DNA of 64,000 nucleotides, taken from positions 70,215,563 through 70,279,562 of the forward strand of contig NC_091013.1 in the NCBI RefSeq assembly GCF_041296385.1, in the 5' to 3' direction. Under the pieces are notes generated by a model. It was given only the letters and a program-made list of their open reading frames with translations, ran no database searches and had not been told where the DNA came from. Positions within the stretch are counted from its first letter, which is position 1. Each line of letters opens with the position of its first letter. The DNA is from Aphelocoma coerulescens (lineage: Eukaryota > Chordata > Aves > Passeriformes > Corvidae). The position numbers and the translations under genes were made by a program. Below are positions 39,575-51,481 of this stretch, one piece after another.

Positions 39575-40138
39575 GAACCTGTCCTGGGTTGAGGTGTATT
39601 CTATTACCATCCTCATGAGCTGTTGAAATCAGGTGGGGCAGTGTTTCCTTGCCTCCTCCCCCCAGACTATCTTTCTGTTAATGGCCCATCATTGTCCTGC
39701 TGCATGACTCAGAGATAACTCCCTCCCGATTATCTTCTGTTAACGAGCCTAATCAACACCTGGCCTCATGACTCATTACCCCATTGTGAGATGCTCCACC
39801 CAGAGGGAGGAACCAAGCATCCCATCATGGATATAACTGGGACTCTGAGCATCAAAGGGACTGGCTCCACTGGATTTCCAGAGGACAGGAGCGACACAGC
39901 CACTGCTGGACTTTGCTGAGGAAGAGCAGACCCCTTCTACTACAGGATCACCACTTCAGAGGACTGCAGCCACCATTCCACCAGACTGCTACCACTACCC
40001 TGCCTAACAGGGATTCAGGTTGTATCTTGGCTCTGTCAGTGTTTTCTTTTACTTTCTTTTCCTTTTCTTTAATTTCCATTAAATTGTTATTCTGACTTGG
40101 TGCCTCTCACTGGTTTATTTTCAAACTAGTACAGAACC
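39575..40138 (+). mobile_element. Solo LTR, ERVL-type, with perfect 5-bp target duplication
   Basis: The LTR proper is 39580-40133 (554 bp), TGTCCTGGGT...CTAGTACA, flanked by GAACC at 39575-39579 and 40134-40138. It holds a GATATAACTGGGACT block at about 39830 that may act as a TATA region, a C/T-rich stretch and an ATTAAA signal at 40078-40083. There is no internal region. The layout is that of bird ERVL LTRs. The perfect duplication suggests a moderately young insertion. The 60-codon open frame at 39913-40095 is LTR sequence. Confidence 0.92.
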
Positions 40139-40439
40139 AAAATCAGGATGACTACAAAATAACATTAATTTGAACTAGACTAAGCTTTTATAAATGTATA
40201 CATAGCAAGAGGGAAACAAAAAAGAAAGAAGAGCAAATTAGAGATGAGAAGGAAACCTGAATTTTTCTTTGGTCTTTACAAAAAGTTAGTAACAGTCACC
40301 AACAATAGAGTTTTAACCAGAGAACAGGAGTTTGGACTACATAAAGTGAAAGAACATTTTAAAGAATATTTATATAAATGTGGTTACACAAATTGCTAGG
40401 AAATCATGAAATTAATCTTAAACTACTGTGAACTAGCAG

Positions 40440-41600
40440 ATTATATTTAAGATGTCTAGCAAGTGAAGAAAAGCAAACATAATACTTGTTTCCAAAAGAG
40501 AGACAAAGGACATTAAGGAAAAGCCAGGCCAACTCAGATTTATGCAAGGATAGTAGAATAAATAATTTAAACAATCTAATTTAAATAAAATAAATTATTT
40601 AAGTCTACATTGTTTAAACCCACAGAATACTAATGTAATGGGAAACAGCCAATATGGGTTTGTCAGGAGCGAGCCAATCTGTTTTCTGTTTTTGACAGGG
40701 TAATCATCCCAATAGACAGGGCAGCAGGAGAAGACATGATCTATCTTGACTCCTGTGTCAACGTTGCAAATAAAGTAAGTAAATGGAGCTAAGAATATGA
40801 AAAAAATCATTCTCAAAATTAATCAGTGCTTCACTCTCCAAAAAAAGACGCATTTCAAAGGGCATGCTCTTGTGAACCACCCTACATCTATTTCTATTCA
40901 AAATTGTAATTAATAACTTTGATGGCTGCTAGAGAGCATACTGTACAATTTGTGAATGGTTCCTATATAGGAGGAGTTGGAATTCTATCAGAAGATGGGA
41001 TTTGACAAAGGCAAATGAAGGAGGATTCTCTGGAATCAAGAAGGCATACAGAAACCTTCGAAAGGGACATACTATGCTTGGCAATGAACAAAGTGGGAAA
41101 TAATGACCAAATAATGACCAGGCAAGATGGACCACAGGGCCAAAAATGTGCAAGTAGTGTCATGCTGCTACAAAATCAGGCAAACAGAGCAGTTTCATGG
41201 AAGTCAGAAAAATGAGTCACTCTCCTGTGCTTGGTATGTTTGAGATCTTAGGTGGAATAGCCTATCTGCTTTTGGGGACCATGCTTAGAAAGTTTGCAAT
41301 CTGTATTGAGATATTTTAAATAACTGATGTTTAGAAAATCTAAATTATTAGAAGAAGCTGAAGGAATTGGATTTTGTTAATCAAGAAAGAAAAAAAATAA
41401 AAGACTGAAGGAAACATAATAGTCTTCAAATAGATAAATAACTTCTAGAGAAAGCTGTTCTTTATTTGACATAGAAAGAAAAAAATATAATCATCTTGCT
41501 CTGCAGCAAAGGTTATTTACCTCAGATATTAAGAGGATTTTAAGAGCAGATTAGAGGAAATTGGTTCACATTTGGGCCAAGTGTTTAAGTATTCCATGGA
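40440..41600 (+). mobile_element. Old, decayed CR1-like LINE body
   Basis: Successive blocks follow the order of a CR1-type reverse transcriptase unit: AGCCAATATGGGTTTGTCAG, then AGCCAATCTG, TTTTGACAGGGTAATC and GACATGATCTATCTTGACTC. Further on, AATAGTCTTCAAATAGATAA matches the downstream region. Many indels and stops break the frame. Boundaries are approximate. Clearly much older than the other CR1 copies. Confidence 0.65.
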
Positions 41601-44600
41601 GACAGAAAATGAATAACTTGTATTTTCTGCATCTATTGTAATGTAAAGACCATCTGAGCTTTTTGAGAAAAATCCATTGACTCTCCTATTACCAGTTGCT
41701 GCCTAATGTTAATACAGCTCCTCTCACAGCAGTGAACCCTCTTCCCTGGTGGAAGTCAGATGTGCAAAATATTAACAAAATCTGAATATCACAAGAGGTC
41801 TTAGAGACATGGGAGAAATACCACCCATTGTGAGAGTTTCTGGTTTTGATGAGGTGACCCACAGAGTACCTCTGCTGCTTCTGAGACATCTGCCAGCCCT
41901 GATTTCAGCTTTGACCTCACCACTGTTAGTGTTTTATTCAAAGTGAATAATGCAGTTATTTTCAAGCTAGTAATCACAAATTCTTAGAGATGCAAAGAAG
42001 CTCCATAGGAGCTGCAGGCTTTTCTGTCATTTCCACAGTTTTTTTCTCTCAACTTGTTCAGCTGACAGTGTTGTCTGTTTAGGCAATTATCACACACAGC
42101 AAGGATTTCTATCTCAACTAAATCAGGAGCTCTGTGTTTCTTGCATTGATATTTTCATGCTGGTTATATCTTCTTTATCAAAAATATCCTAACTTTATTT
42201 CCAGTGTATAATACAGTTATCCCAGGATGTGTTCAGGTCAGAAAACTAGACTCTGCTGGGGTTTTTTTTACTTAGAAAAACAAACATTGCAGCAGAAGGA
42301 ACTCTTTCCCTTATGGTTCACTCATCTGCTACAAGTTACTGGAGTGCAGAACTGGTGCAAACTCCAAATACACCCTTATATTTAGTCTAATTTTCACAGT
42401 AACAGCCAGCAGCCTGCTTATCACTTTTAAAAAGAATAATTTATTTTAGACCACAATCTGTGGCCTTATCACTGTCACCATGTTGACAGTATATCTGTCT
42501 TAAATCTCACCTACATGTCCTTAACAGCGTTACCTGGCTGCAAGGTCTTGGCTAGCTGCTGGATGTCAATAACAGAGGTGACAGGTTCCCAGCAGCTGCA
42601 CAAGCTGCCTGTGTACAGCTGTTTTCCTCTGCTCTCTCGGGGTGCAGAGCAACACAGCTGAGGCTGTGGAAGGAGGGATGGCTGAGCAGCTTCCACGTGA
42701 CAGTTTTGTCAGGATTGTGCTGTCACCTGAGAGTGGAGTTCTCTAGCAGGAGGGTTTCACACTGTAAGCCAAAAGCTTATCCTATTGAATAAGACGTGAT
42801 CCAGAATGGATCAAGAACAGTGTCCAGGCACCTGACCTGGGTGCACATTTAAACCTTCTTCACTAAATACAGATCACTGGCACCAAGGTCTCTTTGGGGT
42901 TGGTGTCTAACAGACTGCTACAGAGATTTTGCTTTTTTTTCTCTTTCCAGGACAGCCAAGTCCTCAGGACTTTCACCCAGAAAGCAGAAGAGCTCAATTT
43001 ACCTCCTTCCACAGCTGGAGGGGTTTCAAACCCACATTTTTACTACACAGGGATGGGCACCAGTCCTTCAACACTCAACTGATGAAGTGGGGAAACCACC
43101 ACCATCATCCCTTGAAACCTGCATCCAAATAGCCCAAAGGAGGTGGAAGAGGAGCCTAATCCTGTAGCCCAGCACATAGAAGCACACCTGTGAGGGAAGG
43201 AGAGGCAGCTGTTGCCTGCATTATTTTCTCTCTATGCAATGACAACTAATATAAAGTACATAATCAAGATTAAATGGTGCTTGAAGGCAGACAGAGCCAC
43301 CTCTGAGAGCACACCCAGGTGAACCCAAGGTACTGCAGCTAGTGAGACTGGGACAACAGCTCCAGGAAAAGCCACGCTGCTCTGGGGAGGGAAGAGGGGA
43401 GAAGTAATCCAGGGTAGGCACCTCGAGGATGGCACAAAGCAGGGGAGAGGGATGACTTGATGAAGACTGCTCTATTTGGTCTTATTTTATTACCTTCTCT
43501 TGCTGGTTTTAATTACAGGTGTCCCCACTTTTATGCTGCTGTGACACACATTTCAGAATTGTCTTCAATAAACACAGAAGTAATCCAGCTGAAACAGTGT
43601 AGCTATTCAAATGCTTAAAATAAAGCATATGATTCCTGAATCAAGACTTTATTAAGTTAATTAAATTTCATAATTATGACAGTTCTTATAAAGGCAGCAT
43701 CCTTATTTTCCAATGTTAACCATAAGTGTGCAAAAATAAAAGAACGAACAGATTTTCCATCCTAAGTAATTAATGAGTTCTGTTTTCAACAGGAAAAAGT
43801 TTTCATGGAAACACTGTTTGAAGTTTATTCAGTTATGCTTTTAAATAATTCTTTGGTATATTAGTATTTTTCCTCCTCTTTTTATTTTTGATGTCACCAT
43901 AATGGAGAGACTAAAGTAACATTTAGCTTAGAACCATGTCTTTATATATGTTCCAATTGTTCCCATTATTGCAGCTGACAGAGATAAAGTGGCATCTGAA
44001 GTGTATATATAGTATATACAAAAGAGTCTCTGAGATAAAGATTCTGTGATCCTTAAATACTTTCCAAATGTCTCCAAAGTGATTTAACTTCAATAAAGAA
44101 ATTTAACAGAGAAAAGCAATTTCTGATTACACAGATCCCTTTTTTGCCATTTAACAGGGTTTAAATTGAATCACTGACCTGAAATATTAATTCTGAAAGT
44201 GACTTGCAAAAAAATTCAGAAATGTTGTTGATGCTTTCAGCTTTGTTCTCTGAAAACAGCTGAATGACACAAAAATGTATCTAGCATTTTCTGCTTGTTC
44301 TAAATAATCCCTTTTAGTAGGATTAGTCACAGTATTCAATTAAGAGAAGGAGCAATTAATTATATTCTTGTGAAATGAAGAAGAGAAGAATCTTTGAAAC
44401 ATTCTTTCCTCCTCACCTTCTCCATTTAAAATATAAAATTGTATTATTTACTTGTCAGCTATGGAAAAATTTTCAGTCCTCAATTTCAACAAAAGCGGTG
44501 GGAATGAGCAGTATATGACACAAAATTAATTTGGATTGACTTTCTGGTATGGTAGAGGAATTCATTGCCAAACTGAAAAGGATGCTTGATTTAAAACAAC

Positions 44601-45479
44601 CAATAACCTGTGAAGCAAGGCTTTGCTGCTGCAAAGAGCTGTCAGTGGTTTTGGTCAAGCACTTGTGCTCAACCCAAACAATTTTTTAATTTTTTTTTGC
44701 AATGGTTTGTTTGGATGTTTGAAAATTTGAAAGTAGTTCTACTTGTCCTCATCACCATGGCATGATTTTGGTTAGTATGATAATGATATAATGTTCATTA
44801 AAGCCCCTAAGGGGTTTTTCTACCTTTTGTTACAAGGCTTGCATAACAGCTAAAAAGGTCTAAATATTCCTCTGTGGAGAAAATAGCATGAGGATAAACT
44901 TCTGGAAGAAACAACAGTAGGTAGACAGCTGCAAAGGAGACTAGTGTAATAATACAGATGTATCACCAACTCTTTGATAGGCTTGGAGAAAATGACCACA
45001 TTATTAAAAGAGACCACGGGGGCAGTGGGGGCAGAAAACACAATACTGAGAAACCACAACTTTCTATATGTAGGTTGTGTAAATGGTACAACAGGGCACA
45101 AAGACTCTTGAAAAGATTAATCTGAGAAACCTCCGAAAGGGAAAAAGCTCTTATTAGTCTGAAACAGTGCATCAGGCCCACATCAATAATAACTGTGCAA
45201 GAACCACATCCTCTCACTAAATTTAATGGGACTGTAATCAAACCACCTGCTAGGAACAAAAAACGCTTTAAAAAATTCACTGCATAAAAGTTTACTACCA
45301 GAAAGGAAGAAACTCTCAAGGAAAACTGGAAGGGAAACCTAGAAGGGTAAAATGCTGGTAGAGGAGTGTGAAAGTGGTGGTGGACTCAATGCCAAATTCT
45401 CAGCATATGTGTATGGCACCTATATAAAGACTGCTGTTCAAAAGATACCAATTTATAATTACAAAAGAAATTACTAGGC
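41601..45479. other. Gene-free stretch
   Basis: No gene recognised. A 19-bp inverted repeat TGTATATA-TAG-TATATACA lies at 44002-44020. Confidence 0.45.
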
Positions 45480-46100
45480 TACTGATAAAGCTTGCTGGTG
45501 ACACAGAGTTACTCAGGATTACTGGCTGCAAGATGTTGCAAGAAAAATTCTCACATTAAATAATGACTGAGTGAAAAATCTCAGAAAAGTATTTGCAGAT
45601 AAATGCCAGGCTATGTGCATAGAAAAAAAATAACTAAGGGTACACAGAGGTACCCTCTGTTCTTGTTCAGGAAAGCTATTGAAATCATGATAAGACACAT
45701 CTTCATTGCCTTGAAAAGTATTAGGTGAGTGTTCTAACCTGGTCAAGAAAGTATTCAAATTTAAAGAAAAAAATTAAAATGCAAAAGAATGGTAGAAGAT
45801 AAACACTTGATGCATCCATATCTTGAATACTTCATGAAATTCAGGCTTTCTCTATCTCTGGAAGGAGGTGAACCACTAAAGATCTCTATAATGATCAAAG
45901 GTGCAAAGTGATTATGTATGAGGACAGATTAATGGGCTATGACTCTTTATCTAATTAAATAGAACGTCATCACAAAAGTCTTAAAGGAAGTGTGCTACTG
46001 AAGGACACAAACTATTAAATTAGCGAACAAGGAGTAAATTTCTGTGCTTTATTGCAACAGGAGAGCCACTGGGAAAGATTTTAAACAGAAAAAAAAATTA
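45480..46100 (+). mobile_element. Old, decayed CR1-like LINE body
   Basis: Weak but ordered similarity to the CR1 ORF2 second half: TTGCTGGTGACACAGAGTTA, GATAAATGCCAGGCTATGTG, CTTGAATACTTCATGAAATT and TATGAGGACAGATTAATGGG. It is heavily mutated. It lies a few hundred bases upstream of the better preserved CR1 at 46535 and could be an older copy nested beside it. Confidence 0.5.
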
Positions 46101-46534
46101 TAAAACATATATAATTGAATTGTAAGTTAGTTTGACATGTGAATTTGTGTAATCAGAAGTACAAGTCAGTCCAAGAAAGTATCCATGGAGGACAGATCAA
46201 TCTCTGGCTATCAGGTACAGCTCTTAGGCTGCCAACCGCAGGAGGCAAGGGAAGAGAGCATCACTATTCTTCCCTACTTTTTTTCCTGTACCTCTGGTGC
46301 TGGCTACTGCCATAGCCCCATGCTGGAATGGTATGTGCTCTGACCCAGAGTAAGTTTCCTCTGTCCTGATACAGTTTCCACCACCTGCAAGTTTCTGTTT
46401 TCATTGCAATCTAGGACAAAGCTACTTTTCATTTATGACAAATGCACTTTCAAACATCTGGACCCTTGTTTTATAGTGTTTGGATGGTGGAAAATCACCT
46501 GAAAATAAATTGAATTGCTGGTGAAATATTGTTC

Positions 46535-46868
46535 TAGGGGTAGGACTGAAGGACCAGGAAGACCTTATTGTCTTTCAATTATTAAAGGAGCCTTGAAAGA
46601 AAGATGGAGAAGGACTTTTTTAAACTTAAATAGGATACATTTACATTAGATAATTGGAACAAATGTTTTATGATGAGGGTGGTAAGGCACTGGAATAGAT
46701 TGCCCAGAGAAGTTCTGGATGTCCTCTCCCTGGAAGCGCTCAAGGCCAGGTCAGCTGGGGCTCTAAGCAACCTGGTCTAGTGGAAGATGTCCCTGTCCAT
46801 GGTGGGGGGATTGGAAGTAGATGATCTTCAGGTTCCTTCCAAGCCAAACTATCCTATGATTCTGTGAA
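46535..46868 (+). mobile_element. CR1 LINE 3' end
   Basis: Hallmark blocks in order are GACCTTATTGTCTTTCAATT, GATGAGGGTGGTAAGGCACT, GATTGCCCAGAGAAGTTCTG, GCAACCTGGTCTAGTGGAAG and the tail CTATCCTATGATTCTGTGAA. It is 5'-truncated with a small internal deletion. This is the best-preserved plus-strand CR1 tail in the window. Confidence 0.96.
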
Positions 46869-49800
46869 ATATCATCTCCAGTGCCTTTGACTCATCAGTA
46901 TGAGAGGAGTTGCAGGAGAAGCAGATCTGAACTGTTTCCACTGGAGGGGAGGGAAGCAGGCTCATGTCACTGCTGGACTGCAGTCAGGCCTTTGGTGTTT
47001 GTGCCTCACTGCCAGCTCAGCTCCATCTCTGAAGCAGCACCTACACTGCCCAATGCAACTTGAGCAGTTTAAACAATTTCAATAGACAACGACTTTGATG
47101 TCAAGGAAAAGAAAAAAATTTTTTTTGTGAGCTGCCTGTTTTAGGTGAATGTGACTTCATGGTGGTCTTGGAGCCTCACAAGCTTGGCTTTGATTAAAAA
47201 TAGTCATGTGCAGTAATTCACATGATAATATATGTTTTCTGGAGAGTGTGATATTGCCCCATGCAAATGCTCTGTTTCCTAGATTTATGCATTTTTTTTA
47301 ATGGACTACATCACACATAGGTTTTAAAGTTACCTGACAAATTTATCTTGACAACACTTAAGTATTGTTCAGTGTGAGATTGTAATAATAAACTGTAATT
47401 TCCTAAACGATATTTGATACATTTTTAATTTAAAAGGCCATAATATTTCAGTATCAACATCTCAGCTACTTCTAGAAGACCTAAGCTTTTGGAATTGATT
47501 TCTGTTGGTCTCAGACAAGTAAAACCTACAGGCAGAGCAGTCAAATAACTGAATGTTAAAACATCCTATTTCTTCAAAGCTTGCCTTTTGATCCTCACAT
47601 TGCCATTGAGACTCTGAATGCATCATTCATTGCAGTGTTTTCCTATGATAGCTGGACTGCATGCTGTTATTCTTTTAATTGTAAAGTGTCTCTTTTTCTG
47701 AGGCAAAATGGATCTGATGGTGAACGGCTGCCCTGACAGGCACTTAGAGGCTGCACATACAGAGCTTCTGCTAGCATTTTCTATACTCATGTTTCTAGAA
47801 AGAATCAAGCCTGCACTTTATTTATTTTTCCTTGAAAGACACACTATTTCTCTGTGGAAGCCAACATTTCAAAAGCTTAACCAAAAGGTGGCTTGTCATT
47901 GTAACCTGAAGTGGTATGTGTAGAAATGTCTGCTTGATCTAGCACAGGCATTTTCACTGAGGGAAATAAAAGGTTGGATAATTATCCTTAATTCTATTGC
48001 TTTTTGTTTTCGTTGTCTTTAATATGTGTCCTTTCCTTTCCAGCACTATTACAGGATTTATTTGTCTTTTAACATTCTTTTGATGTAGTTGAACCTTTGC
48101 TGGAGTCCCTGCTGTGCACCAAGACCTAATTGGCCTTGATGTTTGTTGTGAACTGCTCCAGAGCTGCTCTGCCTGAGAGCAGGAGTCAACCTGCAGCACT
48201 GTCACTCTGAAAATTCCTGCCAAAGTCTGAGACCAATTGCCCTTTCTGAGGCAAAAATTTTTACTGGAATGAGAGTGAAATTTAAACTGGGTTCTGACTC
48301 AAGGGAAATTGTATTTCTTGAGTTTCACCATCCTACTGATGAGGTGTTCTCCACATCTTGCGTGTTTGTCTGCCAGGGGGTGGGTATCACACAGGAGTGA
48401 GATAATCTAATTATTTGTTTTAATTATATGTGTTTGTTACTGGGAAGAAGTAGACAAATGCTAATTGACCAAGTGTTTTTCACCCATATGTTGATTCAAC
48501 ATTCCAGGTTGCTTTGCCACTGACCAGGTGGTAGCCATTCACTGAGAAAAGAAGTTTTTGTTGTTTATTGCCAGCCTGCCAGATGTCAGTTGTTTCAACA
48601 TTTCTAAATTCTGCTGTTTTTAAAATATGTCAGTGTGGTAGGGACTCTTTGGAGTTAAAGTTAGTACAATGTCAGAGATGATAAAGGTAGTACAACTACA
48701 CGTAGCACAACGAAGATAAATGATGTACTCCTGTGGTGCAAACCACCGGCTTCCAGTGTGTCAGAGCCAGTCCCTGTCCTTATACTCTGTATTCATTAGC
48801 GCCTCAAGGGATACTTATTCACCTTATCTGTTCTGTTCTAGTGATACACCATTTTTCAACTGGAAGAGAGGTGCACGCAAGTGATAAAAGAGATGGCTCA
48901 CATCTTGAGAGTAGGAGGCCAGCTAATGATATATGTGTGGGCAATGGAGCAAAAATGGGGAAGATTTGAAAAGCAAGACAACTTTGTTCCTTAGAAACCT
49001 TCACCTCCTTCCTGCTCCTCAGTTGAGCCTTGCTCACATGGAGTACAAAAATCAATTCTTCACAAGGACAAAGAACTGGCTTTGAAACAGCCCTGTCATA
49101 AGTTGGATGGGACTTCAGAGCTATGCAGGACAGCAAGGAGCTCATCCTGCAGAGGGGAGAAAAAAAGCACTGTGCACAGTGTCAGAGAAATCTCTGAGAT
49201 GGTTTCTGTTCTCAAGATCACTTGAATCAGTATTAGATGTGGGTGATCAATGGCACCAAGAAGGGCTCATTAGTTACAGCAATTACAGCATTGAGCTGAA
49301 TGAATTAAAAAGGGAGGAAAAAGTTGAAAAAAAACCCAGAGAGCATGCCTCTCTGAAACGTGCTTCTCACTTTTCCTACATTGCAAACTGAGTGTTTAAA
49401 ATACAACAACTTTTGAAGTGGCTGTTAAACCTGTGCTGCCCATGTCACCACGCTGCTCAAAGGCTTTCAGAAGTTGCTAGTCAGAGTTAGGGCAAACAAC
49501 TGCACAGCTCCCTACGGCTGCAGGCAGTCATCATGGCTGCAGCAGAGTGTATTTATTTACCTGACCTGATTTCATATCAGAAAGAATTAGCTGTCAGACA
49601 ACAACTTAAAATAGACCATCACCCAAACCAAGGAGCTTTCTTGCTAACCTCAGAGCAAAAGCACAATGGGCTCTTCTATGCAGAAAAAAATCAGGGAGAG
49701 TGCCCTGACCATGCATAGCCAACAGCAGACAGGTCCTGGTGGGGCTTAAACGAGGTACTGCCACATTTCTAAAGACAAGAAACTGGCCAAGCTGATAGAG

Positions 49801-51375
49801 TGACATATTCCTGATCTAGGCATTACTCATTTGTACTTTGACCACACCAACTGCTGCATGATCACAGAAAAGACTAAAGTGTGGAAGTTCTAGGGAAAAT
49901 TCCCTTATTGAAGTGCACAGGGAATACTTAGAGGTTTTCTTTCTTTTGAAATCTCAGCACCTTTGAAAATCTTTCCTGAAATTGTTATAGCCTTGGGTTT
50001 GTTTTGGGGAGAAGGGCATGTATGAGGAAGAGTCTGCTTTGAAACTCAGGTTCTGTGACTTTGTTTTCTTTGATTTTGTTCTTAAAATACATCTTTATTG
50101 AAAATTTTTCCTAGAGTTATTATTTCAGGCTGAGCACACTTTAGCACACGATTCCTTTTCATAAACAGCTGCCAGCTGTGTTTTGTTGTTTGAAAATAGA
50201 TAAAATACAGTTGGAGGGTGATTGCTGGATTATTTTTTATGTGTGCATTATAAGTCTTTGTTGTTCATTTATTACTATATAACCATTCATGTCAACTTTT
50301 TATTTTAAAATTTATTGTACTCTGCCACTTGATGTAAGATAACGTGGGAAGTAATTGAAAGATACACCATTTTATTACAGTTCCACTTTGTCAGCTCATA
50401 TGATATTTCCAGCCATACGAGACAGACTGGCTTTTATGAGAATTACTGGGTGTACAGAGCCCTTGTGGCAGAGGCAGTAACTCATGACACTGTCACATTC
50501 CAGAGATCTTTTCACTGCCTTGTAGCAGCTACAGCCAAGGAAGCAAAGAGATATTTGCTTCCATGTATGCCACTACATGACCCCTCCAAAACATAGTTTT
50601 AAAAAGGAGCTTCATGTTTTAAGGATTGCTCTTTCGCCCTGTCAATAAAACTAGAAGTAGAAGGATTTAGTAACTCATTTAAATCTGTACAGTGAATGAG
50701 CACAGCACAGAAAAGTGTTCCAGTGACCACAAATCAACTAAGAAAATATTTATTAACATAATGCTTTTATCTGCAGATTCACCTTTTGCAAAGATCAGCT
50801 TCATTACCTGATTTTTATAGATACAGAAACTGAAACAATTTACTGTTAAAGATTGCAATGTAAAGTAAATATTTGGAAGCAAAACAAACAATAATCCCAA
50901 ACAACACAGCTACTTTGCTAATGTTTATTTATTAATGTCTCTCCATAATTTTACTTCCTGCTTTTGTTTCCATGGTTTTGTGAAGCAGCATCAGAGACCA
51001 AACTTGTTTTCTGAGAAATAAGCCCCCGCATGTTCTTTACGTGCCTGTTAGTATCAGATGTATGTCATGTTTTCAGATCTAGCATGAAAAAGTGCAGTAA
51101 TCTCTGGTTTTTAATGCAGCTTTAATTCAATTTGGATATAATATCTGTAATAACATTTCCTTTACTTCCTTCCATGGTACCATCATAGTACATCTTGTAT
51201 TCTCAGGTGGAAGAGCTAGATAGGCTAATCAGTATCCTCCATCTGTAATGACTGCCTCTGCAGCACTCCTCTTTTCCCCCTAAATGTTAGCATCGTTGTG
51301 CAAGTGAAGAAAATAATTTTCAGCCACAAAATGTTGCTGCCATGCAGCTCTGATGACACCATTCCCTTCATTTCA
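46869..51375. other. Gene-free stretch
   Basis: No gene or repeat recognised. Confidence 0.45.
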
Positions 51376-51481
51376 TGCAAGGATAATCCAGTCCAACTCT
51401 TAAATGAGTGGCCCATACGGGGACTGAACAACCTCGAGATAATGAACACCGTTCTCTAACAGCATCTCCCTATTTTTCAGT
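51376..51481 (-). mobile_element. tRNA-Ile-derived SINE (TguSINE1-like)
   Basis: On the plus strand, TGGCCCATACGGGGACTGAA followed by a decayed GATAATGAACACCGTTCTCTAAC is the reverse complement of a tRNA-Ile gene, from the acceptor end back towards the D arm. Immediately to the left, GGATAATCCAGTCCAACTCT is a CR1-type 3' tail. A tRNA-Ile head joined to a CR1 tail is the structure of TguSINE1, a SINE known from passerines. It has about a 4-bp deletion in the T arm and several substitutions, so it is not a functional tRNA gene. Confidence 0.75.

Noticed and set aside
44002..44020. TA-rich inverted repeat with 8-bp arms
   Set aside because: Simple alternating TA/CA sequence forms such arms by chance.
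51409..51481. Possible tRNA-Ile gene on the minus strand
   Set aside because: The T arm is deleted, the anticodon region is mutated and a CR1-type tail adjoins it, so it is a SINE head.
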